A stretch of 64,000 nucleotides of DNA, taken from NCBI RefSeq assembly GCF_021044425.1, contig NZ_JAJNEC010000003.1:372001-436000 (forward strand), in the 5' to 3' direction. The position numbers and the translations under genes were made by a program. Shown here piece by piece: positions 25,596 to 34,639 of this stretch; position 1 is the stretch's first letter; each line of letters starts with the position of its first letter. Source of the DNA: Niabella pedocola. GTDB taxonomy: Bacteria; Bacteroidota; Bacteroidia; Chitinophagales; Chitinophagaceae. Under the pieces are notes generated by a model. That model saw nothing but the letters and a program-made list of their open reading frames with translations. It was not told where the DNA came from and made no database searches.

Positions 25596-26828
25596 TCAGT
25601 TCAGTTTCTTCTTCAGATTTTCATCAATAGCTTCCAGGAATTCTTCGGTATACAGGTAGTGTTCACCGTGCTGAACCTTGGAGCCATGGATACAAACGGC
25701 CAGATCCTTGGTCATTTTGCCCTGCTCTACGGTTTCAATACAAACCGCTTCCAGTGCATTGGCAAAATCGATCAGCGCCTGGTTGCCATCCAGTTTGCCC
25801 CGGAAGGCCAGGCCCCTGGTCCAGGCAAAAATGCTGGCAATCGGGTTGGTGCTGGTCGGTTTACCCTGCTGATGATCCCGGTAGTGGCGGGTTACGGTAC
25901 CGTGTGCTGCTTCTGCTTCCAGTGTTTTACCATCAGGTGTTACCAGTACAGAAGTCATCAGTCCCAATGAACCAAAGCCCTGTGCCACGGTATCGCTCTG
26001 TACATCGCCGTCATAGTTTTTACAGGCCCATACAAAGTTGCCATTCCATTTTAAAGCGCTGGCCACCATGTCATCGATCAGGCGGTGTTCGTACGTGATA
26101 CCGGCTTTATCAAATTCAGCCTTGAATTCGTTTTCGTAGATCTCCTGGAAAATATCCTTAAAGCGGCCATCATATTTTTTCAGGATGGTATTCTTGGTAG
26201 ACAGATACAAAGGCCATTTTTTGCTCAGGGCCATATTGAAACAGCTTCTTGCAAAACCTTTGATGCTCTCATCCGTATTATACATGGTCATCGCCACACC
26301 GTCACCCTTGAAATTGTATACATCAAAAACCTGCGGCTCACCACCGTCTTCAGGAGTAAAGGTCATGGTCAGTTTACCTTTCCCTTTGATCACAGTATCG
26401 GTAGCACGGTACTGGTCGCCAAAGGCATGACGTCCTACAATAATGGGGGCCGTCCAGTTGGTAACCAGGCGGGGGATATTGCTGATCACAATGGGCTCGC
26501 GGAATACGGTACCGTCCAGGATATTCCGGATCGTTCCGTTAGGGCTCTTCCACATTTGTTTCAGGTTAAATTCCGTTACACGGGCTTCATCCGGTGTGAT
26601 GGTGGCACATTTGATACCCACACCGTGTTCTTTAATGGCATTTGCAGCGTCAATCGTAACCTGGTCATCCGTAGCGTCCCGGTGTTCCACTCCCAGATCA
26701 TAGTATTTAATATCCACATCAATATAGGGGAGGATCAGTTTATCCTTAATAAATTTCCAAATGATCCTTGTCATCTCATCTCCGTCCAGTTCTACAACCG
26801 GGTTGGCTACTTTAATTTTCTGGGCCAT
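25596..26828 (-). CDS. icd: Isocitrate dehydrogenase (NADP+), eukaryotic-type
   Basis: 410 residues, type II homodimeric isocitrate dehydrogenase of the TCA cycle. Typical segments are NPVVELDGDEMTRIIWKFIK, MWKSPNGTIRNILDGTVFRE, NWTAPIIVGRHAFGDQYRAT and the nucleotide-binding region EAAHGTVTRHYRDHQ. The length agrees with the eukaryote-like bacterial group rather than the E. coli group. Transcription ends at a strong hairpin 20 bp downstream. Upstream, TAGATTTG on the coding strand (26866-26873) is an exact -7 match. Confidence 0.97.
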   Translation of the reverse strand: MAQKIKVANPVVELDGDEMTRIIWKFIKDKLILPYIDVDIKYYDLGVEHRDATDDQVTIDAANAIKEHGVGIKCATITPDEARVTEFNLKQMWKSPNGTIRNILDGTVFREPIVISNIPRLVTNWTAPIIVGRHAFGDQYRATDTVIKGKGKLTMTFTPEDGGEPQVFDVYNFKGDGVAMTMYNTDESIKGFARSCFNMALSKKWPLYLSTKNTILKKYDGRFKDIFQEIYENEFKAEFDKAGITYEHRLIDDMVASALKWNGNFVWACKNYDGDVQSDTVAQGFGSLGLMTSVLVTPDGKTLEAEAAHGTVTRHYRDHQQGKPTSTNPIASIFAWTRGLAFRGKLDGNQALIDFANALEAVCIETVEQGKMTKDLAVCIHGSKVQHGEHYLYTEEFLEAIDENLKKKLN

Positions 26829-26865
26829 GATCTTATTTTGATTTAATAATAAAAAGTGATAGTCG

Positions 26866-26873
26866 CAAATCTA
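26866..26873 (-). promoter_or_regulatory. -7 element upstream of icd
   Basis: TAGATTTG on the minus strand fits TAnnTTTG exactly and lies about 40 bp before the icd start. The -33 region (around CGAG) is a poor match. Confidence 0.5.
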
Positions 26874-26913
26874 GCGATTTCATAGAATATTTCTCGTCAG
26901 AATTCACAATACA

Positions 26914-26947
26914 TTTGGCAGGGCGTCTTTTTTTTCGCTTACATTTG
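26914..26947 (+). promoter_or_regulatory. Promoter of the Crp/Fnr gene, almost leaderless
   Basis: TTTG (26914-26917), a 22-bp spacer and an exact TACATTTG (26940-26947) form a Bacteroidota-type promoter. The ATG of the regulator gene begins only 3 bp after the -7 element, so the mRNA would have essentially no 5' leader if this promoter is used. Confidence 0.6.
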
Positions 26948-26950
26948 CGT

Positions 26951-27550
26951 ATGAATGCGACCCTAACCGATATTGACGACTTTATAACATTTCTACGCCA
27001 GTTTGTAACGCTTTCGCTGGAAGAGGTGAAAACCATATTGCTTCCGGCAATACAGGTTCGGGAGTTTAATAAGCGGGACGTGGTTACCCGTGCGGGCGAG
27101 GTAGAAGAGTATATGAATTTTATCAAGAAGGGTACCCTGCGCAAATATTATGTGCAGGACAAAGACGAGATCATTGTGCAAATATCAATTGAAGGGCACC
27201 TGATCTCCAGCCAGGAATCTTTTTATACCCGCACACCTTCCGAATATTTTATTGATGCGGTGGAACCAACCACTGTTTTAAGCATGCAATATGATGTCCT
27301 GGAAAAGGTATTTGCATCGAGCCATAACCTGGAACGCCTGGGCCGTTTGGTAACGGAGCACACCATGGTATTGAAAGATAAATGGCAGTTCAGCCTGATT
27401 CGTCAAACCCCCAGGGAACGCTTTTTGAGTTTTGTAGATAAATACCCGGAAATATTACAACGGGTACCCCAAAAATACCTGGCCTCTTATTTAAACATCA
27501 AGCCGGAAACCTTTAGCCGGTTCAAGCATCTTACCCGGCAGAAGCATTAA
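26951..27550 (+). CDS. Crp/Fnr-family transcriptional regulator
   Basis: 199 residues from the ATG at 26951. The N-terminal two thirds is a cyclic-nucleotide-binding-type beta-roll (VVTRAGEVEEYMNFIKKGTL). The C-terminus is a winged helix (VPQKYLASYLNIKPETFSRF). It belongs to the large Bacteroidota group of Crp/Fnr-like proteins, most without a known ligand; there is no Fnr-type Cys cluster. It is divergent from icd with a 122-bp shared control region, so control of icd or central metabolism is possible but unproven. An upstream in-frame extension to 26915 would cover the promoter and is rejected. Confidence 0.85.
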   Translation: MNATLTDIDDFITFLRQFVTLSLEEVKTILLPAIQVREFNKRDVVTRAGEVEEYMNFIKKGTLRKYYVQDKDEIIVQISIEGHLISSQESFYTRTPSEYFIDAVEPTTVLSMQYDVLEKVFASSHNLERLGRLVTEHTMVLKDKWQFSLIRQTPRERFLSFVDKYPEILQRVPQKYLASYLNIKPETFSRFKHLTRQKH

Positions 27551-27765
27551 AGCCGGTTTGTTGTCGTAAAAAGATTCGTTAACGTTCATCAAAGCTCCAT
27601 TCCCAATTTTATTTGTGTATTTACTGTATGTTTACTTTTTAATTTTTTGATTTTCAATAGATTGATTTTTTGAATATCAAATTAAATAAAAAGCGGACGG
27701 TGCTTTATACTGTTAAAAATAGCTGCGGATGTGAACTACTTGTGAACAGATGTTAGCATTTTTGC
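27551..27765. other. AT-rich intergenic DNA
   Basis: About 215 bp with no gene between the Crp/Fnr regulator and the promoter of the RlpA-like gene. It is rich in TTTTTGA and TGATTTT words, and no structure stands out. Confidence 0.4.
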
Positions 27766-27796
27766 TTGGAAATTCGGTTCAGATGTATTACCTTTG
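27766..27796 (+). promoter_or_regulatory. Promoter of the RlpA-like gene
   Basis: TTGG (27766-27769), exactly 19 bp, then TACCTTTG (27789-27796), an exact -7 element. Transcription would start near 27803, leaving a leader of about 155 nt with small inverted repeats such as CTGGTTTGGCAACCAG and AACAG...CTGTT. Confidence 0.75.
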
Positions 27797-27958
27797 CATC
27801 TTTCTTGCGTTTCTGGTTTGGCAACCAGTTCGTGTAATTCAGTAAAACAGCCCGGAAGGACTGTTCTAAAAAAGTTCACAGTTTCTGCAAAGACACTGCG
27901 TTCAAACTTCCACTGAAACAAATTCCTTGGAAGCTATTGTTTAACTTAAACCTGTTAC

Positions 27959-28348
27959 ATGAAGAGAGTTATAATCTTTGTAACCGCAATGGCCATTTCC
28001 CTGGCCGGTTTCTCCCAAAGCGGGAATGGAACCTCTGCAAAAGCATCATTTTACAGTAAAAGTTTTAACGGACGTAAAACCGCGACCGGAGAAACATACT
28101 GGGATCATCTTTTAACCGCCGCTTCCAATATTTATAAGCTGGGTACCCGTTTGCTCGTGGTAAACAAGAGCACCGGCAAAAAAGTAGAGGTAGTGGTAAA
28201 TGACCGAATGGCTCCTCATATGAAAGGCAGGGTAGATCTGAGCAGATCCGCCTTCCAGAAAATAGCTTCCGTTAACTCGGGTGTAGTTCCTGTAAAAGTT
28301 TATGTACTAGACGGTAAGGAACCGGATAACGATGATAAAACACTATAA
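27959..28348 (+). CDS. RlpA-like double-psi beta-barrel protein
   Basis: 129 residues: a signal peptide (MAISLAGFSQ) and a single double-psi beta-barrel domain of the RlpA type (ASFYSKSFNGRKTATGETYW, VVVNDRMAPHMKGRVDLSRS). RlpA enzymes are lytic transglycosylases for denuded glycan strands at the septum. The Asp of NDR is present (Asp82), but the catalytic His of the TAAH motif is Ser here (LTAASN, Ser56), 26 residues before the Asp as in Pseudomonas RlpA. There is no SPOR domain. It may bind peptidoglycan without cleaving it, or use another residue. Promoter, long leader and terminator show an independent unit. Confidence 0.85.
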   Translation: MKRVIIFVTAMAISLAGFSQSGNGTSAKASFYSKSFNGRKTATGETYWDHLLTAASNIYKLGTRLLVVNKSTGKKVEVVVNDRMAPHMKGRVDLSRSAFQKIASVNSGVVPVKVYVLDGKEPDNDDKTL

Positions 28349-28370
28349 GGGTTGAAATTTTTATAATGGT

Positions 28371-28398
28371 AAACCGCTCCTCACCGGGGCGGTTTTTT
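28371..28398 (+). terminator. Intrinsic terminator of the RlpA-like gene
   Basis: Hairpin AAACCGCTCC...GGGGCGGTTTTTT, a GC-rich stem followed by six T, 22 bp after the stop codon. Confidence 0.85.
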
Positions 28399-28551
28399 CA
28401 TGCTTATGGACCGCACCCGACCACAATTTTTCAGCATGGCTTAATGATATAGCAATAGGCCATTTTAGGGGATCACATAAAAAGTTATTTACCATTTTGG
28501 TCAGCAGAATTTTTCTATTTTTACCCATCCGGAAATTCGGATTGGAACAAT

Positions 28552-31500
28552 ATGGCAATACCAGGAGTTTACATGCTGCCCCATACAACCATCAGCACGC
28601 TTTCAGCGTATGATGTGCTGAAACATACTGCCGCTACCGGCTTTATGGAAGCCGAAAACCTCCGGGATATTTACCCGCTCACGCTTGAACTGAATACCGG
28701 CGTGTTTACGAAAAGAATGCCGGCAAGCGATGTTCCAAAAGTTGCCGTTAGTCAAACCGACACCTCGCTGGTGTTATCCTGTTCCTGTAATAATGATACC
28801 GCCCGGTTATGTGTGCACCAGGCAACGGTCATTTGTTGTATCCTGGAACAAAAAAATTACCGCGTTTTTTTTGATACAGCATTGCGGCGCGAGCTGCTGT
28901 TGCCTGCAGCCAAACGATACGGTTTAGAAACAGAGCCGGATCTGGACCGTTACTTTCACCTGGCCCTACTGGAAGGGAAACTCCACATTGAACCCTGCGT
29001 TAAAGAGCTTCTTCCGGTAGATGAGCCGGTCGTTAAAAAAGCCCTGCTGCCCCAACGGGTATCCGTTGTAAAGGACCGGGCGGCGGCCGATGCGCGTGAA
29101 AAACCGATACTGGTGATCTGTAAACACCGCTACTCCAATCAGCTGAACCTGCTGCTGATGGAAGCTGGCCGCACACAAACCGGGAAGCTCAAAAATCCCG
29201 TAACGAATCTTGACCCGCTGCAATGCATCTGGAAAACGGATCAACCTCCGGAAATCAAATTTTATACGGCCATCACTACGTTTCAGAATAAATATGCGGA
29301 GTTGAGCAATGCTATGCAACTGGAAGCATTGAAGCAGATCGTTCAAAACCCAATGAACCTGGAAGTATACCATCATGACCGGGAGCTTTCGGAAACCATT
29401 GCTGCAAAATCCCTGCAGCCGGTTAAACTGGAAATACTCAATGCAGCGATACAGCTTACCGTGCTACGGAAGAACCCTTTTTATGAGATCACCGGCGCGT
29501 TGCTTTTTGATGATGGCGTTGTGCCGCTTAAAGAAGCAGTGATCAGGAACGAATATTTTTTATACCTCCAGGGGAAATGGCGTCTGGTTGCAGACCCGGA
29601 CCTGCAGCGCATGATTCAGTTCTTTAAAACAAATAACGAACGGCTGCTCATTCATGCATCCAAATATGATACATTTTCCCAAACGATCCTTGCTCCGCTG
29701 GAACACCGGGTGCAGATCAACTATGGGTATATTCATGCAGCAACGCCGGCACAACTAACAGAAAGATCCGCTCATACCAGCAGGATCCTCTACCTGCAGC
29801 AGGAGGGGAATTTTGTTGCCCTCACACCGGTTATGAAATACGGTTCGGTAGAGATACCGGTATATTCCCGGAAACAGCTGTTTGATACAGACCAAAATGG
29901 AAACACTTTTAAAATAGAACGGGACCAGGAGGCGGAGATCCATTTCACGGCTTTAATAATGGAGCAGCATACCGATTTTGCAAATCAAATAGATGCACAC
30001 GAATATTTTTACCTCCATAAAGATCAGTTCTTAGACGAGCAGTGGTTTCTGAATGCTTTTGAAACCTGGCGCAATGAAGGAATTGCGATCCTTGGTTTTA
30101 ATGAAATAAAAAATAATAAACGGAATGCCCACCGGGCAAAAATAAGTATTGCGGTTAACAGCGGTACCGATTGGTTCAATGCCCGGCTGACGGTATCTTT
30201 TGGAGCACAGCAGGCCTCGTTAAAGCAGTTACACAGCGCTATCCGCAATAAAAGAACATTTGTTCAACTGGATGATGGAACCCAGGGCATATTACCGGAT
30301 GAATGGATCGGGCGCATACACCGTTATTTCAACGCAGCAGATATTGATGGTGACCTGCTGAAAATACCCAAGACCAACTTTAGCGAGCTATCTGGTTTAT
30401 TTGAACCGGAAGTATTGGGAGCCGCGGTTGAAAAGGAAATAGATGCCTATACACAAGGCTTTTCCGGTATCCGGAGGCTTCCGCATACAACGGTACCGGC
30501 AGCTTTAAATGCTGAACTGAGGGATTATCAGCATGAAGGGCTCAATTGGCTCTGCCTGTTGGACCAGTTTAATTTTGGGGGATGTTTGGCCGATGATATG
30601 GGGTTGGGAAAAACGCTGCAGATCATCGCATTCATTTTATGGCAGCGGGAAAAATATGGCCACCAGACCAACCTGGTGGTGGTGCCCACTTCATTGTTGT
30701 TTAACTGGCAGGAGGAACTGCAAAAGTTTGCGCCTTCAGTACGTGTATTGCTGCATCACGGTGCAGAGCGGCAGCGGGATACAGATGCGTTGAGGCATTA
30801 CGAGGTGGTGCTGACCAGTTATGGAATGATGGTTTCGGATATCCGGTTTTTAAAGGCCTTCCGGTTTAATTATATTTTCCTGGATGAATCGCAGGCCATC
30901 AAAAATCCGGGTTCGGAACGATATAAGGCCGCCCGGCTTTTGCAGTCGAAGAATAAAATAGTGCTAACGGGTACCCCCGTTGAAAACAATACATTTGACC
31001 TGTATGGACAGCTTTCTTTTGCCTGCCCGGGGTTACTGGGGAGCAAACAGCATTTCAGGGACATTTATGCGATACCGATTGATAAATTTGAGTACAGCAA
31101 GCGCGCAACAGAACTGCAGCAAAAGATCCAGCCCTTTATTTTACGAAGAACCAAAAAGCAGGTAGCAACGCAGTTGCCGGCAAAGACCGAAATGGTGATC
31201 TATTGCGAAATGAATGCAGCACAACGTAAAATATACGACCATTACGAACGTGAACTACGTGCATTGATTTCGGCAACAGATGAAGAAACCATCCATAAAA
31301 ACAGCATGCATGTATTGACCGGTTTAACCAAATTGCGCCAGATCTGTAATGCACCGGTCTTGCTGAAAGAAGGCCATTCCGGGGAACATTCCGTTAAAAT
31401 TGAAGTGCTCACGGAACAAATCGAAAACAAATCCAAAGAACATAAAATATTAGTATTTTCCCAGTTTGTGGGGATGCTCGATCTTATTAAAGCGGAACTG

Positions 31501-31890
31501 GAACGCCGTAATATTCCGTTCGAATACCTAACGGGGCAAACGAAAGACAGGGGCGCGAAAGTGCACCATTTTCAGACCAATGAACAGGTACGCGTGTTTT
31601 TGATCAGTTTGAAAGCCGGCGGTGTTGGCTTAAATCTTACAGCCGCCGATTATGTGTACCTGGTGGATCCCTGGTGGAATCCTGCGGCAGAGAACCAGGC
31701 CATTGACCGGAGTCACCGGATCGGGCAGGAGAAGAACATTGTTGCGGTACGCCTGATATGTACCAACACCATCGAAGAAAAAATCGTACGTCTTCAGCAA
31801 AAGAAAAAAAAGCTGGCGCAGGGATTGATTAAAACAGAAGCGGCTTTCTTTAAGACCCTGTCGAAAAACGAGCTCCTGGAAATGTTGTAG
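28552..31890 (+). CDS. SWIM zinc-finger SNF2-family helicase
   Basis: 1112 residues. A SWIM zinc finger near residues 75-95 (CSC, then CVH) is followed by a long middle region of unknown fold and a C-terminal SNF2/Swi2 ATPase. Walker A is DDMGLGKT (about residue 681), the DEAH-type box reads LDESQAIKN, motif III is LTGTPVENN, and the second RecA lobe ends with VDPWWNPAAENQAIDRSHRIG. These proteins are ATP-dependent DNA translocases of the RapA/SNF2 group. Their role in bacteria is poorly defined, with transcription or repair as options. It is transcribed alone, in an apparently intact frame. Confidence 0.93.
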   Translation: MAIPGVYMLPHTTISTLSAYDVLKHTAATGFMEAENLRDIYPLTLELNTGVFTKRMPASDVPKVAVSQTDTSLVLSCSCNNDTARLCVHQATVICCILEQKNYRVFFDTALRRELLLPAAKRYGLETEPDLDRYFHLALLEGKLHIEPCVKELLPVDEPVVKKALLPQRVSVVKDRAAADAREKPILVICKHRYSNQLNLLLMEAGRTQTGKLKNPVTNLDPLQCIWKTDQPPEIKFYTAITTFQNKYAELSNAMQLEALKQIVQNPMNLEVYHHDRELSETIAAKSLQPVKLEILNAAIQLTVLRKNPFYEITGALLFDDGVVPLKEAVIRNEYFLYLQGKWRLVADPDLQRMIQFFKTNNERLLIHASKYDTFSQTILAPLEHRVQINYGYIHAATPAQLTERSAHTSRILYLQQEGNFVALTPVMKYGSVEIPVYSRKQLFDTDQNGNTFKIERDQEAEIHFTALIMEQHTDFANQIDAHEYFYLHKDQFLDEQWFLNAFETWRNEGIAILGFNEIKNNKRNAHRAKISIAVNSGTDWFNARLTVSFGAQQASLKQLHSAIRNKRTFVQLDDGTQGILPDEWIGRIHRYFNAADIDGDLLKIPKTNFSELSGLFEPEVLGAAVEKEIDAYTQGFSGIRRLPHTTVPAALNAELRDYQHEGLNWLCLLDQFNFGGCLADDMGLGKTLQIIAFILWQREKYGHQTNLVVVPTSLLFNWQEELQKFAPSVRVLLHHGAERQRDTDALRHYEVVLTSYGMMVSDIRFLKAFRFNYIFLDESQAIKNPGSERYKAARLLQSKNKIVLTGTPVENNTFDLYGQLSFACPGLLGSKQHFRDIYAIPIDKFEYSKRATELQQKIQPFILRRTKKQVATQLPAKTEMVIYCEMNAAQRKIYDHYERELRALISATDEETIHKNSMHVLTGLTKLRQICNAPVLLKEGHSGEHSVKIEVLTEQIENKSKEHKILVFSQFVGMLDLIKAELERRNIPFEYLTGQTKDRGAKVHHFQTNEQVRVFLISLKAGGVGLNLTAADYVYLVDPWWNPAAENQAIDRSHRIGQEKNIVAVRLICTNTIEEKIVRLQQKKKKLAQGLIKTEAAFFKTLSKNELLEML

Positions 31891-32027
31891 CCATTCGCTC
31901 CGTGTAAAATAAAATCGCAGAAGTACTAAGGTGATATTCTTTGGGGCCCTGGTGATTCCCAGGTAATCCGTTACTGAAGCGTTTGCACAAAACCTCAGTG
32001 TTTCAGTGGCGACGATCGCTGCAACAT

Positions 32028-32055
32028 AAAAAATCCCCGCTCCGGAAGGAGCAGG
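32028..32055 (-). terminator. Intrinsic terminator of fbaA
   Basis: Hairpin AAATCCCCGCTCC...GGAGCAGGGA with a 4-nt loop; read on the minus strand it ends in a T run. It lies about 26 bp past the fbaA stop codon. Confidence 0.85.
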
Positions 32056-32080
32056 GACGTTATAAAAACGAAGATATGTC

Positions 32081-33151
32081 TTACGCGTTTTTGCCGATAC
32101 AGTTCAGATCGACAAAGGCTTCTTCCAAACGTTTTACAAATGTTTCTTCGCCTTTGCGCAACCATACGCGGGGGTCGTAGTACTTTTTGTTCGGTTTGTC
32201 GTCACCTTCGGGGTTACCCAGCTGACCTTGCAGGTAGGCCTCGTTCTTCTTGTAGTAATCGAACACGCCTTCAGCAAAGGCCCACTGCATATCGGTATCC
32301 AGGTTCATTTTGATAGCACCGTAACCAATGGCTTCGGTGATCTTCGCTTTTTCAGAACCGCTACCGCCATGGAATACAAAGTAAACCGGTTTGTCGGAGG
32401 CTGTGCCGAATTTTTGCTGAATGAATTTCTGGCTGTTATCCAGGATCGTAGGAGTCAGCACCACGTTACCGGGTTTGTACACACCATGTACGTTACCGAA
32501 TGCTGCAGCTACCGTAAACAGGTTGCCTACTTTGCTTAGTGCTTCGTATGCCTGTGCCACGTCTTCGGGCTGTGTATATAATTTGGAGTTGTCCACGTCG
32601 GTATTATCCACGCCATCTTCTTCACCACCGGTAACTCCCAGTTCAATTTCAATGCTCATGCCCAGGGGGGCCATGCGTTTGAAATATTCAACAGAGGTCT
32701 CGATGTTTTCGTTGATCGGCTCTTCGCTCAGATCCAGCATATGCGAGCTATACAGTGGCTGGCCTTTTTCTTTGTGAAATTGTTCGCCGGCATCGATCAG
32801 CGCGCTGATCCAGGGTAACCATTTTTTTGCAGCGTGGTCGGTATGCAATACTACCGGAACTCCGTAGTATTTGGCCACATTGTGCACGTGCAGGGCACCG
32901 CTGATGGCACCGGAAATATTCGCCTGTAATTTGTCGTTCGGCATCCCTTTACCGGCAAAGAACTGAGCTCCGCCGTTACTGAACTGAATCATTACAGGGG
33001 AGTTTACTTTTGCTGCGGTTTCTAAAACAGCATTTACACTGTCGGTTCCCACTACGTTTACTGCAGGTAATGCAAACTGATTGTCTTTTGCGTCGTTGTA
33101 GAGGTCTTCCAGCTCTTTGCCAAATAAAACCCCGGCTCTGTATTTACTCAT
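32081..33151 (-). CDS. fbaA: Fructose-bisphosphate aldolase, class II
   Basis: 356 residues, class IIA zinc aldolase of glycolysis and gluconeogenesis, very close in layout to E. coli FbaA: NQFALPAVNVVGTDSVNAVL, the zinc segment HTDHAAKKWLPW, the acidic segment GGEEDGVDN, and the phosphate-binding loop FHGGSGSEKAKI. No truncation. It is a single-gene unit ending in a strong terminator. The upstream region carries a -7 candidate at 33170-33177 and a long inverted repeat at 33228-33274. Confidence 0.97.
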   Translation of the reverse strand: MSKYRAGVLFGKELEDLYNDAKDNQFALPAVNVVGTDSVNAVLETAAKVNSPVMIQFSNGGAQFFAGKGMPNDKLQANISGAISGALHVHNVAKYYGVPVVLHTDHAAKKWLPWISALIDAGEQFHKEKGQPLYSSHMLDLSEEPINENIETSVEYFKRMAPLGMSIEIELGVTGGEEDGVDNTDVDNSKLYTQPEDVAQAYEALSKVGNLFTVAAAFGNVHGVYKPGNVVLTPTILDNSQKFIQQKFGTASDKPVYFVFHGGSGSEKAKITEAIGYGAIKMNLDTDMQWAFAEGVFDYYKKNEAYLQGQLGNPEGDDKPNKKYYDPRVWLRKGEETFVKRLEEAFVDLNCIGKNA

Positions 33152-33169
33152 TCATTAAAATTTTTAAAA

Positions 33170-33200
33170 CAACTGTATTTTTCGTTTTACGAGGCGCTAA
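33170..33200 (-). promoter_or_regulatory. Candidate fbaA promoter
   Basis: On the minus strand TTAG, 19 bp, then TACAGTTG (33170-33177), one mismatch to TAnnTTTG. The start codon follows about 19 bp later. Confidence 0.45.
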
Positions 33201-33227
33201 GTTAACCATTCCTGAGAAATTATCTGC

Positions 33228-33274
33228 CATTTCGGTGAATATATTGAAGTTGTTCAAACTTCTTTACCGAAATG
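33228..33274. promoter_or_regulatory. Extended inverted repeat upstream of fbaA
   Basis: Outer arms CATTTCGGT (33228-33236) and ACCGAAATG (33266-33274) are perfect complements. Inside them GAAGTT (33246-33251) and AACTTC (33257-33262) form a second perfect pair around a 5-nt loop. No T run follows on either strand, so it is not a classic terminator. It may be an operator or part of a leader. Confidence 0.6.
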
Positions 33275-33341
33275 TGAATTTTTAATAATCAGGCTGCGGT
33301 TTTGGGTGCGGGAATGTGTATTTTTTACACAAAACCCTGAT

Positions 33342-34469
33342 TTATTTCCCGGTATTCCGCGAAAACGGCTGGAAAACCGGTTTCTTGAGTGATCGTGTTT
33401 TCTCCTGGATCAGCTTCAGATTTTCTCGAAGCATATATTTGAGGTGCAGCTTCAGGATCTGTCCCATAGAATTGCAGCGGTTAAAAGCCGCCGTATGAAA
33501 ATGCTGGTTTAATTGTTCCGCCAGTTGTTTTTGTTTGGCAATGGGGGAGATGGTATCCTGCGACATAATATTCAGCAATTCCATCAGCCGGAAGCGTCCG
33601 GCGGCAACCCGGAAGGCCATGGAGGATCGCTCTTCGGCCTTATATTGTTCGATGGACTCTTTATTCAAATGGCTCAGCACGGTTTGTACAAACCGGTTAT
33701 TTTCTTTAAAGAACTGGGGCATGTACAGGCTTTTGCGTCCCTCATAACTTTGCTGGTCAAAATCGATCGCGCGGATGCGGTATTGGTATCCCTCAATATC
33801 CGGTGTGCTTACGATCACAAAATTATAACTCCGCATGTCGCCCAGCAGGCGTACAAAACAACGTTCATTGAACTTTACAAATTCCTTGGCAAAACGGGTC
33901 TTGTTGGTTTCGGGCAGGTCCAGGTACTGGCTCAGGAACACATCACCCGGTATACCGGGAATATGTTCTTCAACGAGCGTGCCGCCATCGGTATAAAAAG
34001 TGATCCGGTTGGGGGAGAGGATATGTTCCATCTCCAGACCGTAGATGCGGGAGGCATCCGTGATCTTCATATAATAATGATCGAAATTGGCATTGAACTT
34101 ATTGATGATGCGGATGCGGAAGGGCAGGGAGTTGCCAAAGTTGCAATAATCGATGCGGGCCACATCCAGCTGGTCGGCAAAGCTCATATCGCCCTCCGTT
34201 TTTAAAATGGCATAGATCTTTACCAGCCCCTCTTTTAAAAAATCCCAGTCGCGTTTGTCATAGATCGCCTTCTCCCAATGGGTATAATTGCCATCTTTAT
34301 CCTTTATGGGGATGGACCAGGTAAAATTAAGCAGATCCCGGTGCGATACGGGTAACTTCACTTCCCGTCCCTGGTGTTTCAAATAGGCCGAAAGCTCCGG
34401 ATTCACCGGGTATAATAATTTTTTCCGGGACGGTTTGTCATTCAACTCATCAATCAGCGAAGTATCCAT
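33342..34469 (-). CDS. Uncharacterised protein with protein-kinase-like motifs
   Basis: 375 residues; I do not recognise a named family. The order of motifs resembles a kinase-like fold: a Lys in FDHYYMKITDAS (Lys135), acidic residues shortly after (GLEMEH, 145-149), a hinge-like LVEEHIPGIPGD (165-176), a catalytic-loop-like GDMRSYNFVI with Asp211 and Asn216 at D-x4-N spacing, and a DFG-like IDFD (Asp236, Asp238). This is inference from motif order; sequence similarity to known kinases is not obvious. No signal peptide or membrane segment, so cytosolic. It is on the same strand as fbaA but 190 bp upstream, with an inverted repeat in between, so co-transcription is uncertain. Confidence 0.6.
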   Translation of the reverse strand: MDTSLIDELNDKPSRKKLLYPVNPELSAYLKHQGREVKLPVSHRDLLNFTWSIPIKDKDGNYTHWEKAIYDKRDWDFLKEGLVKIYAILKTEGDMSFADQLDVARIDYCNFGNSLPFRIRIINKFNANFDHYYMKITDASRIYGLEMEHILSPNRITFYTDGGTLVEEHIPGIPGDVFLSQYLDLPETNKTRFAKEFVKFNERCFVRLLGDMRSYNFVIVSTPDIEGYQYRIRAIDFDQQSYEGRKSLYMPQFFKENNRFVQTVLSHLNKESIEQYKAEERSSMAFRVAAGRFRLMELLNIMSQDTISPIAKQKQLAEQLNQHFHTAAFNRCNSMGQILKLHLKYMLRENLKLIQEKTRSLKKPVFQPFSRNTGK

Positions 34470-34594
34470 GGAGCAATTTAAACCAACCCATGTAAACTAT
34501 CAAATTTTAAAATAGAAGCGGCTGTTGTTGTTTGATCCCATCCGGGTATAGTCTGTATTGAAAAAGCGCACCGGCACGGGCGGCTTCACTGTAT

Positions 34595-34620
34595 AAAAAA
34601 GCCGCCTGTTGAGGCGGCTC
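34595..34620 (-). terminator. Intrinsic terminator of the amphipathic stress-type gene
   Basis: On the minus strand AGCCGCCTC-AACA-GGCGGCT followed by six T, about 20 bp past the stop codon at 34640. Confidence 0.85.
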
Positions 34621-34639
34621 TAAACAAAAAAATGTATCC

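Noticed and set aside
33513..34205. 230-codon plus-strand frame
   Set aside because: Shadow of the kinase-like gene on the minus strand.
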